Positions 16,071 to 25,452 of a DNA stretch of 64,000 nucleotides are shown here, piece after piece. The position numbers were made by a program, and so were the translations under genes. Every line of letters starts with the position of its first letter. The stretch's first letter is position 1. The notes under the pieces are model-generated. The model was given only the letters and a program-made list of their open reading frames with translations. It was not told the origin of the DNA and did no database searches. Source of the stretch: Streptomyces zingiberis (GTDB lineage: Bacteria > Actinomycetota > Actinomycetes > Streptomycetales > Streptomycetaceae); contig NZ_JAATEN010000011.1 in the NCBI RefSeq assembly GCF_012034935.1, forward strand, positions 124,001 to 188,000, written 5' to 3'.

Positions 16071-16362
16071 GTGGAGTGAGCCGCGATCCTTGAGCCGGCC
16101 GCAAAGAGCACCTGAGCTGCGGTTTCGTGGGCGCTCGCCATATGGTGCGGGTGGTGCGGGCGGTGTCCCCGCGTTGAGACGGCGCTCGCGAGGCTCATGT
16201 GCGGATCTCCCTGGTTCTCCCGACGCAGTCCGGTTGCCGGAAGTGTTTTCCGGCCAGGCTCATGCCAAGGGCACCGATCTGATCTGCCCGTACCTGATCG
16301 GGCTCGGGAGTTTATTGGCCAAGTCGTGATTTCACCCCTGGACGACGGCATTCCGATGACGT

Positions 16363-16403
16363 CTAATATTTTAGGTTCATTGACTCGCCGCGATCCTGGA
16401 TCG
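16363..16403. promoter_or_regulatory. AT-rich palindromic region upstream of the preQ0 locus
   Basis: In a 490-bp non-coding stretch there are two short palindromes: CTAA-TATT-TTAG (16363-16374) and CGATCC-T-GGATCG (16391-16403). A TTGACT hexamer (16380-16385) lies between them. The AT-rich core is unusual for this DNA. It is the likely promoter/operator zone for the methyltransferase-LuxR-queC-fkbM unit; no reliable -10 was paired with the TTGACT. Confidence 0.4.
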
Positions 16404-16558
16404 TCAGCGTGATCACCACGTGCGGCCGTTCGTACAGGCAAGGCCGAGGCGGGTTTCCCGGGTCATTCCTCTCCGTTCCCTTTCGGGTGGGTTGTATCGC
16501 CTGTCTGTGGCGCGCTTTACGTCTTCACGCCGGCCACTTCATGGAGAAGGAGTTCATT

Positions 16559-17470
16559 GTGGGTGCGACAGGAACTACCGCCACCGTCGACGCTCTCGGT
16601 GCCGCGGGCATCGCGGATCATCCGTTCTTCGGTCCTCTGGATCGCAGGCCTGCCCACCACCGTGGTCCGCACCGGCTCAGTCACCACGGGTGGCTCAACT
16701 TCGCGGGCCGCCTGGAACGCCGGGAGGAGGTCGCCTCGGTCCTCACCGCCGTCGCCACCGGCGACCGGGTGCTGGATGTCGGCGGTGGCACCGGTGAACT
16801 CACCCGCGCGGTCGCGGCCAGGGCCGTCCACTGTGTCACGGTGGAGCCGCACGCCCACCGTGTCGAGGCGCTCCAGACCTCCGTCGACACGTCCGGGGGC
16901 GCCCCGGACGCACCGGGTGCCCCGGACGGCGCCGAGATCGAGGTCCTCCCCGGGTACGCCGAGGAACTGCCCTTACCGGACGCCGCCTTCGACGCGGTAC
17001 TGGCCTGCTGGGTGCTGCCTTACGCGGACGACCCCGACCGTGCGGTCAGGGAGCTGGCCCGGGTCTGTGACCGGGACACGCCCGGCAGCCGCGTGGTGCT
17101 GATCGGCGGCGCTCCGGACAACGAACTCGTCAGCCTCCTCAACGAGGTCTGCGTGCCGATTGCCGGAGAACCGCACGACCATCAGGGATACTTGCTCGAA
17201 AATGCCGCCCGTACTTTGAGTGAGCTGGGTTTCTCGGCCATTTCGCTGCACCGGACCGAAGCCGCGCTGCATTTCCCCGAATCCGACCCCGAAGAGCGCA
17301 TTACCGCCGCAGCCGCTCTGCTGACCGATTTCTGGTACGAGGAGCATCCACGCGCGGACGAGATGCGCGTCGCGCTGCGGCCGGCACTCCGCCGGCACTT
17401 CGCCCGCCGTCCGTACGCCATCGGGGACCAGGGCATCGTCCTGGTCGCGGTGTGCGGCTCCCGGAACTGA
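16559..17470 (+). CDS. SAM-dependent methyltransferase, class I
   Basis: 303 residues. The glycine loop VLDVGGGTGE (71-80), the acidic EPH at the end of strand 2 and DAVLACWVLPYADDP mark a class I methyltransferase of the small-molecule type. GTG at 16559 was chosen because AGAAGGAG ends six bases ahead; an ATG at 16541 overlaps that ribosome-binding site. It is the first gene of the plus-strand arm of the preQ0 locus, 43 bp before the LuxR regulator. It probably methylates the deazapurine or its sugar; the acceptor cannot be told from sequence. Confidence 0.82.
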   Translation: MGATGTTATVDALGAAGIADHPFFGPLDRRPAHHRGPHRLSHHGWLNFAGRLERREEVASVLTAVATGDRVLDVGGGTGELTRAVAARAVHCVTVEPHAHRVEALQTSVDTSGGAPDAPGAPDGAEIEVLPGYAEELPLPDAAFDAVLACWVLPYADDPDRAVRELARVCDRDTPGSRVVLIGGAPDNELVSLLNEVCVPIAGEPHDHQGYLLENAARTLSELGFSAISLHRTEAALHFPESDPEERITAAAALLTDFWYEEHPRADEMRVALRPALRRHFARRPYAIGDQGIVLVAVCGSRN

Positions 17471-17513
17471 CCCGGAACCGTGGCCGCGATCCGGCGGAAG
17501 GAGCTGTGGGGGA

Positions 17514-20500
17514 GTGAGCCCGACGGGCAGGGGAAAAGGGCGATTCGCCGGTCGTTACGACCTGCTCCGGGAGCTGTCCCGGGCACTCGACGACACCGCC
17601 GGGGACGGAATGGTGAGGTGCGTGGTATCGGGTGAGGCCGGTATCGGACGCACCTCGTTGCTGGGCGCTTTCCTCGGCGGATGCCGGGCCCGCGGTCTCC
17701 ACGTGGTGCCCGTGACGGCCGCGGCCGGCCAGACGTGGGCGGCGCGCGGACTCCCGGAACCCGCGGGCGGTCTGTGCCCGCCCGGCCCGGTGCCGGGCCC
17801 CGCCGGGCGGGCCACCGGGGCGGTCCTGGTGGCCGGGTCCCCGCTCGCCGGCACCGGGGCGGGCCCTGCCGGAGCGGCGAAGGAGCCGTACGAGCCCGCC
17901 TCGACCGGCCCGAAGGGTGTCCTGGCGGCGCCGGGCGGAGGGGGGCCGATGGTCCTCACCGTGGACGACGCCAACCTCGCCGGTGCCGCCCGCCTCCGGC
18001 AGGTGCTGCGGATCGTGGCGGAGGCGGCAGGAGGACCGCGCCTGCTCGTGCTGCTCACCGAGCGCGCGGGAGAACCGCCGGCCGCCCCCGCCGAATACAC
18101 GGAGCTGACCCTCGGAGCGCGGCGGCTGACGCTCGGAGGGCTGACGCTCCGGGAGACCGGTGAGATGCTCCAGCCGCTGCTCGCCGGGCGCCCCGGTGGC
18201 CGCCTCACTGCCGCGTGCCATCGGCTGACCGCGGGAAACCCCTACCTCCTGGCCTTGCTCGCGACGCACCTGCGCGACGCGCGCCCCCGGCCCGGCATCG
18301 AGGAACTCGACTCCGTGGTGCTCCCGGCCGCCGCCGGCCTGCTCGTCGGACGAGCCGCCCGGCAGCACCCACACGCCGTGCGCCTCGCCGAGACCGTCGC
18401 GGTGGCCGGCGACTCCGGCGGCGCCGGCCCCGCTCTGATCGCGCACCTCAGCGGCCTCGGCCTGGTGGAGACCCTGGAAGGGCTCGACGTCCTGGCACGC
18501 GCCAGGCTGGTCACCGACGGCGACGAACTCGAACTGCGGCATCCCCTGCTCGCGCGCACCCTGCTCGGCTCCATGACGCGGCTGGCCCGCAACGCCATCC
18601 ACCTCTCCGCCGCCTCCTACCTGCACGAGAGGCACGGGCCCGCGGAACGGGTGGCCGATCACCTCAGCGCCTCCAGTGTGCCCCACCACGAGGACTGGCC
18701 GGCCGGCGTGATGCTGCGTGCGGCCGATACCGCGCGGCAGGCGGGCCACGAGGGGACCGCGCGCAGCTATCTGGAGACCGTCACGGACACCGCCACCGGC
18801 GACGAGCGGCGCCGGGCCGTCCTCGCGCTCGCCGACCTCCACATGGGCGGCGACCCCGCGGGCGGCTCACGGGAACTGGCCGCCCTGCTCCGCCGTGCCG
18901 ATGACGATCCGACACGGGGCGCCCTGCTCGCCCGGCTCGGCCGCGTGCTCTCGACACCCGGTCATGCCACCGGGGACAGCGCGGCCGTACTCGACGTGGC
19001 CGGCTCGGAACTGCGCAACACCGCGTTCGAGGACTGGCCCCAGCTACAGCGGCTGGCCCTCCGGCTCACGGGGGTCTCGCCGGCCGAGGCGATGAACCTC
19101 CTGCTCGGTCTCCCGCCGCGGCTGCGGCCGGACGCCGGCACCGCGCGGCATCGGACGGGCACGCGTCCTCGTCCGGCCGGCGCGGCCGGCGACGGGCCCT
19201 TGCGGACCGTCGTCGAGGCCGTCGCCACCTACTACGGTTACCTCATGGACGAGGGCCCGGGCCGCTCGGCCGACCGCGCCCGTGCCGTCCTCGGCCGCGG
19301 TACCCGCTGGTCCGAGATGTGCCCGACAGCGCTCGCCGCCGCGCTGACCGTATTGGTGGACAGTGGCCACCCCACTGAGGCCGCCGCCCATCTGGACCGG
19401 ATCGGCGACACCGCGGCGGGAGCGTCCGCCGCCGAACCCTACGGCGGGCGCGCGTACCTCCTCCACGTCGCAGGGCACATAGCCCGCGTCCGGGGCGACC
19501 TCGTGACCGCCCGCCGGCTGCTCGCCGAATGCCTCACGGTCCTCGACGGTCCGAATGCCACGGTCGACGCGGCGGCCCTGCGCACCAGCGCGGCGGGAAT
19601 GCTGGCCAACGTGCTGATCAGCCAAGGCGAACTCGGCAAGGCCCAGGTCCTGCTGCGCGACGGCGGCTGGCTCGGCCGCCTGCCCGCCGGCCACCGGCAT
19701 CAGGACCTGCTGCTGGCCCGGGCCAGGTGCGCCGCCGCGCTCGGTGCCCTGCCGGACGCGGCCCGTGACCTCGCGGAACTGCGGGGACGCGCCCGTGCGG
19801 GCGGTCTGCGCCGGACCGGAACGACCCTGTGGCGAGCACACGGCGTCGAACTCCTCGACCAGACCGGCGCCGCGGCCGAGGCCCGCGCCCTGGCGGACCA
19901 GCAGGTCCGGTTCGCCCGCGACAGCGGATCCGCCTTCGAACTGGGCCGTGCACTGCGCGTCCTCGCCCGGACCGGCGACCGGAACGCCGAGACGCTGCTG
20001 CGCAGGGCCGTCGCGCTGCTGGAACTCGGACACACCCCGCTGGACCTCGCCGCCGCCCTCACCGACCTGGCCGATCTCGACGCGCGGCACGGCCGCCGGA
20101 AGGAGTCGACGGCCGCCCTCAACCGCGCGGTGGAACTGGCCGAACGCTGCGGTGCCGGAGAGCTCGCCCTCCGCGCCGGCAGCCGCATCCTGGTCCTGAG
20201 CGGCGACGCGGCGATGCACGCCTCGCTGAGCGGGGTGCTCTCCCTCACCCCGCGCGAGCGCGAGATCCTGGTGGACGCCATGCGCGGCCTGACCAACCGG
20301 CGTATCGCCCACCAGCGGGCGATCACCCGCCGGACCGTCGAACTCCATCTCTCCAGCGCCTACCGCAAGCTCGGCGTCTCCGGGCGCGACGGCTTTCCCG
20401 CCCTGTTCCGCGCCCCCGGCCTGTGGACCTTGCTCACCAGCGCTCCCACGGCCCGTCGTCCCGAGGGCGGACGGACCCCCGGTGGGGCGGGTGAGCTGCC

Positions 20501-20576
20501 ACCTTCGGTGGGCGAGGGCGAGGCCTTCGGACCCGACCGTGAGGTGCCGGGGCGACGGCCCGGTCCAGACTGGTGA
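17514..20576 (+). CDS. large ATP-binding LuxR family regulator (LAL)
   Basis: 1020 residues. An N-terminal AAA/NB-type ATPase has Walker A at about 40-48 (GEAGIGRTS, where Arg replaces the usual Lys of GxxGxGK[ST]) and a Walker B-like LTVDDAN. A long helical TPR-like middle region follows, then a C-terminal LuxR helix-turn-helix (LTPREREILVDAMRGLTN, RRTVELHLSSAYRKLGV). LAL proteins are typical cluster-situated activators. The Lys-to-Arg change may weaken ATP hydrolysis. The GTG start follows AAGGAG. It sits between the methyltransferase and queC, so it probably controls the preQ0 locus. Confidence 0.9.
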   Translation: MSPTGRGKGRFAGRYDLLRELSRALDDTAGDGMVRCVVSGEAGIGRTSLLGAFLGGCRARGLHVVPVTAAAGQTWAARGLPEPAGGLCPPGPVPGPAGRATGAVLVAGSPLAGTGAGPAGAAKEPYEPASTGPKGVLAAPGGGGPMVLTVDDANLAGAARLRQVLRIVAEAAGGPRLLVLLTERAGEPPAAPAEYTELTLGARRLTLGGLTLRETGEMLQPLLAGRPGGRLTAACHRLTAGNPYLLALLATHLRDARPRPGIEELDSVVLPAAAGLLVGRAARQHPHAVRLAETVAVAGDSGGAGPALIAHLSGLGLVETLEGLDVLARARLVTDGDELELRHPLLARTLLGSMTRLARNAIHLSAASYLHERHGPAERVADHLSASSVPHHEDWPAGVMLRAADTARQAGHEGTARSYLETVTDTATGDERRRAVLALADLHMGGDPAGGSRELAALLRRADDDPTRGALLARLGRVLSTPGHATGDSAAVLDVAGSELRNTAFEDWPQLQRLALRLTGVSPAEAMNLLLGLPPRLRPDAGTARHRTGTRPRPAGAAGDGPLRTVVEAVATYYGYLMDEGPGRSADRARAVLGRGTRWSEMCPTALAAALTVLVDSGHPTEAAAHLDRIGDTAAGASAAEPYGGRAYLLHVAGHIARVRGDLVTARRLLAECLTVLDGPNATVDAAALRTSAAGMLANVLISQGELGKAQVLLRDGGWLGRLPAGHRHQDLLLARARCAAALGALPDAARDLAELRGRARAGGLRRTGTTLWRAHGVELLDQTGAAAEARALADQQVRFARDSGSAFELGRALRVLARTGDRNAETLLRRAVALLELGHTPLDLAAALTDLADLDARHGRRKESTAALNRAVELAERCGAGELALRAGSRILVLSGDAAMHASLSGVLSLTPREREILVDAMRGLTNRRIAHQRAITRRTVELHLSSAYRKLGVSGRDGFPALFRAPGLWTLLTSAPTARRPEGGRTPGGAGELPPSVGEGEAFGPDREVPGRRPGPDW

Positions 20577-20685
20577 GACGCGAGGCGTCCACCGGCGTCC
20601 CCACGGCAACGGGGCGGTCTCCCCCGCCTGCCGGATGCCGCACCGGTCCGCCCGGCTCCCGTGACAGACCAGAGGAAGGCACACG

Positions 20686-21438
20686 ATGACCGCAGACCCC
20701 GCCGCGTGGGAAGCCGACGACGGCAAGGACGCGCCTGACCCGTTCCTCACCGTCGTCGTCCTGTCCGGCGGCATGGACTCCACCACCTTGATGGCCCATT
20801 ACACGGCGCTGCGTCACCGTCTGGTGGCGCTCACCGTCGACTACGGCCAGCGCCACCGGAAGGAGATCGAGTCGGCCCGCCTGGTCGCCGCGCACTACGG
20901 CGCCGCACACCACGTCCTCGACCTCACCGGACTCGGAGCGCTCCTGAACGGCTCCGCGCTCACCGACGACCGTGTGGAGGTACCCGCCGGCCACTACGCC
21001 GAGCAGTCCATGCGGGCCACGGTGGTACCGAACCGCAACGCGGTCCTCGCCAACGCCGCCGTGTCCGTGGCGGTCGCCCACCGGGCCGGGACCGTCGCGC
21101 TCGGCATGCACGCCGGGGACCATTTCATCTACCCCGACTGCCGCCCGGTCTTCCTCACCGCCCTGCGGGAACTGGTCGCCGTCGCCAACGAGGGTTTCCC
21201 GACTCCCCAGGTGGAGGCGCCCTTCATGAGCTGGACCAAAGGCCGGATCGCCGAACACGGCACCCGGCTCGGCGCGCCGCTGGAGGCCAGCTGGTCCTGT
21301 TACCGGGGCGGCGAGGCGCACTGCGGCACCTGCGGCACCTGCTACGAGCGCCGTGAGGCGTTCAAGGAGGCCGGAGTCCCCGACCCCACGCGGTACCTGG
21401 ACGACACCACTGTCTTCACCCCGCCGGTTCCCCGGTGA
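20686..21438 (+). CDS. queC: 7-cyano-7-deazaguanine (preQ0) synthase
   Basis: 250 residues. The PP-loop ATPase motif SGGMDS is at 27-32, and the four zinc Cys are in the C-terminal SWSCYRGGEAHCGTCGTC region. QueC converts 7-carboxy-7-deazaguanine to 7-cyano-7-deazaguanine, using ATP and ammonia. It completes the preQ0 pathway whose other enzymes (FolE, QueD, QueE) are on the opposite strand 3-5 kb away. The gene overlaps fkbM by four bases, implying coupled translation. No tRNA-guanine or DNA transglycosylase is nearby, so preQ0 is probably a metabolite precursor. Confidence 0.95.
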   Translation: MTADPAAWEADDGKDAPDPFLTVVVLSGGMDSTTLMAHYTALRHRLVALTVDYGQRHRKEIESARLVAAHYGAAHHVLDLTGLGALLNGSALTDDRVEVPAGHYAEQSMRATVVPNRNAVLANAAVSVAVAHRAGTVALGMHAGDHFIYPDCRPVFLTALRELVAVANEGFPTPQVEAPFMSWTKGRIAEHGTRLGAPLEASWSCYRGGEAHCGTCGTCYERREAFKEAGVPDPTRYLDDTTVFTPPVPR

Positions 21439-22214
21439 GCGGCATCGCGGCCGACACCGGTCTGCACAAGGTCGAGCTGGCCCCCGGAACCTGGTTCTGG
21501 GTCCCCCACGAGGGCGAGGCCCACTGGCAGTACGGGGAGATGTTCCGGGAGGGCTGTTACGACGACGTGCGCCTGCCGGCCGACGCACTCGTCGTGGACG
21601 TCGGAGCCAACATCGGCCTCTTCAGCTACTTCGTGCGGCAGCTCAGCCCCACCGCACGGGTCCTCGCCTTCGAACCCATGCCGCTCCCGCTGGCCGCGCT
21701 GCGCCGCAATCTCGACCTGCACGGCATGGCGGCGGGGGTGACGGTGCAGGAGTGCGCGCTCGGAGCGCGGACGGAGGAGGCCGTGCCCTTCGTCTACTAC
21801 CCGAGGGCGCCCGGCAACTCCACCCGCTACCCCGAGCAGAAGGAACTCCAGATCGACGTGCTCTCACGGGAGGGCCCGCGCGAGTACGTCCGTTCGTACT
21901 ACGTCGGCACGCAGGTCCCGGTGCGCGTGGAGCGCCTCTCCGCCTTCCTCACCCGCGGCGATCGGGTCGACCTGTTGAAGATCGACGTCGAGGGTGCCGA
22001 ACTCGACGTGCTGCACGGCATCGAAGCGGCTCACTGGCCGCTCCTCGACCAGGTCGTGCTGGAGGTGCAGGATCTGGACGGCCGGCTCGACGCGGTACTC
22101 GCGCTGCTGGAGCTGCGGGGTCTGACCGCCGCCGTCCGTCCCGCTCCGCTCATTCCCGCCGACATCCGCACGTACGTCGTGCACGCGGTCCGCGCGAAGA
22201 CCGGGACCGCCTGA
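21435..22214 (+). CDS. FkbM family O-methyltransferase
   Basis: 259 residues. LVVDVGANIGLFSYFVRQLSP (SAM loop), VLAFEPMPLPLAALRRNLDLHG, and LLKIDVEGAELDVLHGIE are diagnostic of the FkbM family. These enzymes O-methylate hydroxyls, often on sugars or polyketides. The GTG start overlaps the queC stop (GTGA). With two glycosyltransferases encoded opposite, a sugar O-methylation is the simplest role, by inference. Confidence 0.88.
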   Translation: MSGIAADTGLHKVELAPGTWFWVPHEGEAHWQYGEMFREGCYDDVRLPADALVVDVGANIGLFSYFVRQLSPTARVLAFEPMPLPLAALRRNLDLHGMAAGVTVQECALGARTEEAVPFVYYPRAPGNSTRYPEQKELQIDVLSREGPREYVRSYYVGTQVPVRVERLSAFLTRGDRVDLLKIDVEGAELDVLHGIEAAHWPLLDQVVLEVQDLDGRLDAVLALLELRGLTAAVRPAPLIPADIRTYVVHAVRAKTGTA

Positions 22215-22258
22215 TCGCCGTGCCCGGCGGCGTGTGGGTCGCCGGGCACGGCGATCAG
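22211..22258. terminator. bidirectional terminator between the two arms of the preQ0 locus
   Basis: A perfect 19-bp inverted repeat, CTGATCGCCGTGCCCGGCG (22211-22229) with its complement at 22240-22258 and a 10-nt loop. It overlaps the fkbM stop codon and faces the end of the glycosyltransferase gene at 22322. Confidence 0.85.
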
Positions 22259-22321
22259 GCGGCCGGACGGTGGCCGGGTGGGGCGGGGGCTTCGGGACCG
22301 TATCCGGCCAGGCCCGCCCGG

Positions 22322-23578
22322 CTACCGGACGGTCCGGCCGAGGAAGGGAACATCCACTCGGGCCCCCAGCCGGTGTGCTTCCGACCGGATGTGCGCCTGC
22401 CACCGTTCCCACAGACCCGAGAGCCGGGAGGTGACCAGGATCCGGTCCACCGAACCGCCGGCGCGGGGCAGACGGACTCCGAGGGCGTGGCCCACCTCCC
22501 CCGGGGCGGCGGACCCCGTAAGACGGCCGTCGAAGTCGAACAGCCGGACATCCGCGACGAGGCCGGTGGGCGGATCGGCACCGCAGCCCAGCACCACGAC
22601 CCGCTGATCGCCGGTGACCTCGCGCAGCAGGGCGAGTTCACCGCGCACGTCGGTCCCGCGCGCCTGCTCGGCGGCCGCCAGGACGAGGCGGTATTCGTCC
22701 TCGACGTTCCACTCGTGGCGGAGCTCGAACCGGTCGGCGGGCCGGGCGAAGAAGGCCCACAGCAGCTCCGTCACCGGTTCGGGATGTTTGTCGGCGAGCA
22801 TCGCGATGTTGGCCGCGTTGCTGGCCAGGTCGTCGCCCGGGGACCGCTGGTGCGGGGTGTCGAGCGCCCAGGCCGCCCGGCTGACCGTGAAAGGGGTGCC
22901 GGCCCGGTGCAGCCGGTAGCCGAGGTCGAGGTCCTCGCCGCCCCAACTGCGGAAGTCCTCGTCGAAGCCGCCGACGGCCCGGAAGTCGGCGCTGCTCACG
23001 GAGCAGTTGACGGACCAGAACCACTGCCAGGGGACCACCGTGCCCGCCAGGTCGTACCCGAACCGTTCGAACGACGGCTGCCGGACGTCACGCAGCACGT
23101 CGGCATCGCCGTGACGGCGCACCGCCTCGGCGGGAAGGAGATCCTGCCGGGCCGCGGCGAGGGCGTCCGGCAGGCTCATGTCCGGCCGGTAGCCGTAGGT
23201 GTAGCCGACCACCGCGCGTGGTCCGCGGGCGTGGGCGGCCAGGTGTGCGCGGACGAAGTCCGGACCGGGTCTGACTCCCGCGTCGATGAAGATCAGGACC
23301 GGTGCCGAGGCCAGCCGGGCGCCGGCGTTGCGTGCGGCGGCGGCCCGGAAGCCCTGGTCCTCCTGGAAGCAGTAGCGCACCGCGAGCCTGCCGCCGAACT
23401 CCTGGACCACCGCGCGTGTGTGATCGGCCGACCCGTCGTCGGCGACCACCACCTCGAAGGCGCCCTCGTCGGGCGGCCGGCTGGCGGCCAGCGCCGCCAA
23501 GGTGCCCCGCAGCAGCTCCGCCCGGTTGTAGGTGGGGATGACGACGGCGGCCGAGGGGCCGCCGGGGCCCGCCGCCAT
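22322..23578 (-). CDS. family 2 glycosyltransferase with C-terminal extension
   Basis: 418 residues. The GT-A fold starts at AAVVIPTYNRAELLRGTLAAL with VVVADDGSAD. The metal-site strand is LIFIDAGVRP, where DxD is degenerate. A GT7C-type acceptor segment, VGGFDEDFRSWGGEDLDLGYR, follows. Beyond it is an extra region of about 120 residues containing a Rossmann-like VVVLGCGADPP and no known function. The ATG at 23578 starts two bases after the preceding gene stops, so translation is coupled to the GT4 gene. It should transfer a sugar to preQ0, its derivative, or the first sugar. Confidence 0.85.
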   Translation of the reverse strand: MAAGPGGPSAAVVIPTYNRAELLRGTLAALAASRPPDEGAFEVVVADDGSADHTRAVVQEFGGRLAVRYCFQEDQGFRAAAARNAGARLASAPVLIFIDAGVRPGPDFVRAHLAAHARGPRAVVGYTYGYRPDMSLPDALAAARQDLLPAEAVRRHGDADVLRDVRQPSFERFGYDLAGTVVPWQWFWSVNCSVSSADFRAVGGFDEDFRSWGGEDLDLGYRLHRAGTPFTVSRAAWALDTPHQRSPGDDLASNAANIAMLADKHPEPVTELLWAFFARPADRFELRHEWNVEDEYRLVLAAAEQARGTDVRGELALLREVTGDQRVVVLGCGADPPTGLVADVRLFDFDGRLTGSAAPGEVGHALGVRLPRAGGSVDRILVTSRLSGLWERWQAHIRSEAHRLGARVDVPFLGRTVR

Positions 23579-23580
23579 GC

Positions 23581-24789
23581 CTACGCCCCGTCCGGTGCGG
23601 GGACGGGCGCCGGCCCTCCGGTGGTGAGCCGCAGGAACTCGGCAGCCACGGCCGCGGGAGAGAGCGACGCCACCTGACGGAGCGCCTGCCGCGACGCGGC
23701 CCGGTAGGCGTCCGGGTCGGCGAGCAACGCGGTGGTGGCCCCCCAGAGGCGGCCGGCGCTCACGGTGAAGTCGTTGGTCTCCAACGTGCGGCCGGTCAGC
23801 GCCGGCAGGTGGCCGAAACCGTTCACCACGTCGAGGTCCACCAGCCGTCCCGCCTCGCCGACCAGCACCGGCAGATGCCCGAAGCCGTAGCCGACCACCG
23901 GCGTGCCGACCGAAAGGGACTCCGCGGCGACGTTGCCGAACGTCTCCGGGCTCGTGGAGGGCACCAGCGTGACGGCGGCCCCGGCCAGGAAGGGCTGTAC
24001 CTCCTGCCAGGGAATGGCGGGCAGTATCTCGACGTCCGGCAGGGCGGCGGCCCGCGACCGGGCGGCTTTGATCATGTCGGCCTGCATACCGGGCCACAGT
24101 TCGAACCCCGCCTCGGCGATGACGATCTGGACAGGCCTGCCGAGGTCCCCGGGACAGGCGTCCAGCAGTTCGGTGATGCCTTTGGACGGGTCGGCGCGGG
24201 TGACGATCCGCACCGGGCCGGTCCGGCGCAGCCGCTCACGCTCCGGTGCCTCCGGCACGGTGCCGTGTCCGGCCCGCCCGCCGGGCACGGCGTTGGGCAG
24301 CGCGCGCCAGCCGGCGGTGTCCAGCCCGGCGCGCACCGCCTCCTCGATCATGAAAGGGCTGACCGGGAGCACCACGTCCGGACGGTGTGCCAGCGCGCGC
24401 CGCATGTGGTCGTCCACGCGCAGGAAGTGCACCATGAGCGCGGTGCGCACACCGGGTGGTGCGGGACTGAGGAAGCCGAGGCCCACCACGGCGTCGGCCC
24501 AGCAGACCACATCGGCGTCGAACCGGCCGAGGATGTCCGGCAACTCGCGGCGTACCGGCCCGGGCTTGTCGAACAACTGGGGAAGTTCGTCGAAGAGCAG
24601 CGGGCGGGGAAGGGTGACCGAGTCGAGCCGGACCACGTCCGGCCCGTCCTCGGCCCGTGCCGGCCCGGCCGCGATGATCAGTGCGTTGTGGCCGGTCGAG
24701 CGCAGGCCGTCGGCGAGTGAGTCGACGGCGCGCTCGACCCCCGCGGGTTCGTCGGAGGCGTGGGTCAGCAGGACGAAGGCAACGTTCAT
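23581..24789 (-). CDS. family 4 glycosyltransferase
   Basis: 402 residues, GT-B fold. The N-terminal acceptor domain begins MNVAFVLLTHASDEPAGVER. The nucleotide-sugar domain has RADPSKGITELLDA and the retaining-GT motif EX7E (ETFGNVAAE) followed by SLSVGTPVVGY. It should use an NDP-sugar with retention of configuration. A short repeat of VNGFGHLP/YGFGHLP occurs near residues 315-340. The start follows aggagtcccag. It is the fourth gene of the minus arm (queD-queE-folE-GT4-GT2), 63 bp after folE. Confidence 0.88.
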   Translation of the reverse strand: MNVAFVLLTHASDEPAGVERAVDSLADGLRSTGHNALIIAAGPARAEDGPDVVRLDSVTLPRPLLFDELPQLFDKPGPVRRELPDILGRFDADVVCWADAVVGLGFLSPAPPGVRTALMVHFLRVDDHMRRALAHRPDVVLPVSPFMIEEAVRAGLDTAGWRALPNAVPGGRAGHGTVPEAPERERLRRTGPVRIVTRADPSKGITELLDACPGDLGRPVQIVIAEAGFELWPGMQADMIKAARSRAAALPDVEILPAIPWQEVQPFLAGAAVTLVPSTSPETFGNVAAESLSVGTPVVGYGFGHLPVLVGEAGRLVDLDVVNGFGHLPALTGRTLETNDFTVSAGRLWGATTALLADPDAYRAASRQALRQVASLSPAAVAAEFLRLTTGGPAPVPAPDGA

Positions 24790-24852
24790 CTGGGACTCCT
24801 CAGGAGCGCTTGGGAGCTTGCCGGCCGGAGTGCCACCGGCGGGCCCGCGCGG

Positions 24853-25452
24853 TCAGCCGGGGAAGGCGATGGCAACCAGCTCCTGGCGGATTGGGCCGTA
24901 CTCCTCGAAGACACCGTGGAAGACCGAGGAGGTCATCCGGGCCGGAGTACGGATACCGCGCATGCTCATGCACAGGTGCTCGCCCTGCGCGACCACCGCG
25001 ACGTCCGGCGAACCGGTCACCGCGCCGATCTCGTCGGCGATGTCCTGTACGAGACGCTCCTGCACCTGGAGCCGGTGCGCGTGGCGTTGCGCGATGCGGG
25101 CGAACTTGGACAGGCCCAGGACCTCGCCGAGTGGGCGGTAGGCGATGGTGACCGAGCAGCTGAACGGCAGCAGATGGTGCTCGCACAGCGACCACAGCTG
25201 TAGGTCCCCCACGATGACGACCTGACCGCTGGTGGACAGGGGGAAGCTGGTGCTGGTGTTGCCGGCGTCGTACTGGCTGAACTCCCGCCACCAGCGGGCG
25301 AAACGGGCCGGGGTCTCCTTCAGACCGTCACGGTCCGGGTCCTCACCGATCTCCACCAGCAGCTGCCGTGCGACGTCCTCCAGCGGGTCACGTCTCCGGT
25401 CCTGCTCCGGCTCGCCGGACGCGCCGGTGCGTTCGTCATGCGTCGTGGTCAT
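24853..25452 (-). CDS. folE: GTP cyclohydrolase I
   Basis: 199 residues. It carries GLKETPARFARWWREF, the zinc ligands in LCEHHLLPF and the later GEHLCMSMRG Cys, all intact. FolE converts GTP to 7,8-dihydroneopterin triphosphate, the first step to preQ0. A pathway-dedicated copy (a second, housekeeping folE normally sits near ftsH/folP) is usual in deazapurine clusters. The start overlaps the queE stop by four bases (ATGA). Confidence 0.95.
   Translation of the reverse strand: MTTTHDERTGASGEPEQDRRRDPLEDVARQLLVEIGEDPDRDGLKETPARFARWWREFSQYDAGNTSTSFPLSTSGQVVIVGDLQLWSLCEHHLLPFSCSVTIAYRPLGEVLGLSKFARIAQRHAHRLQVQERLVQDIADEIGAVTGSPDVAVVAQGEHLCMSMRGIRTPARMTSSVFHGVFEEYGPIRQELVAIAFPG

Noticed and set aside
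21353-23677. Plus-strand open frame of 774 codons
   Set aside because: It overlaps queC and fkbM in another frame, passes through the terminator hairpin and is antisense to GT2.
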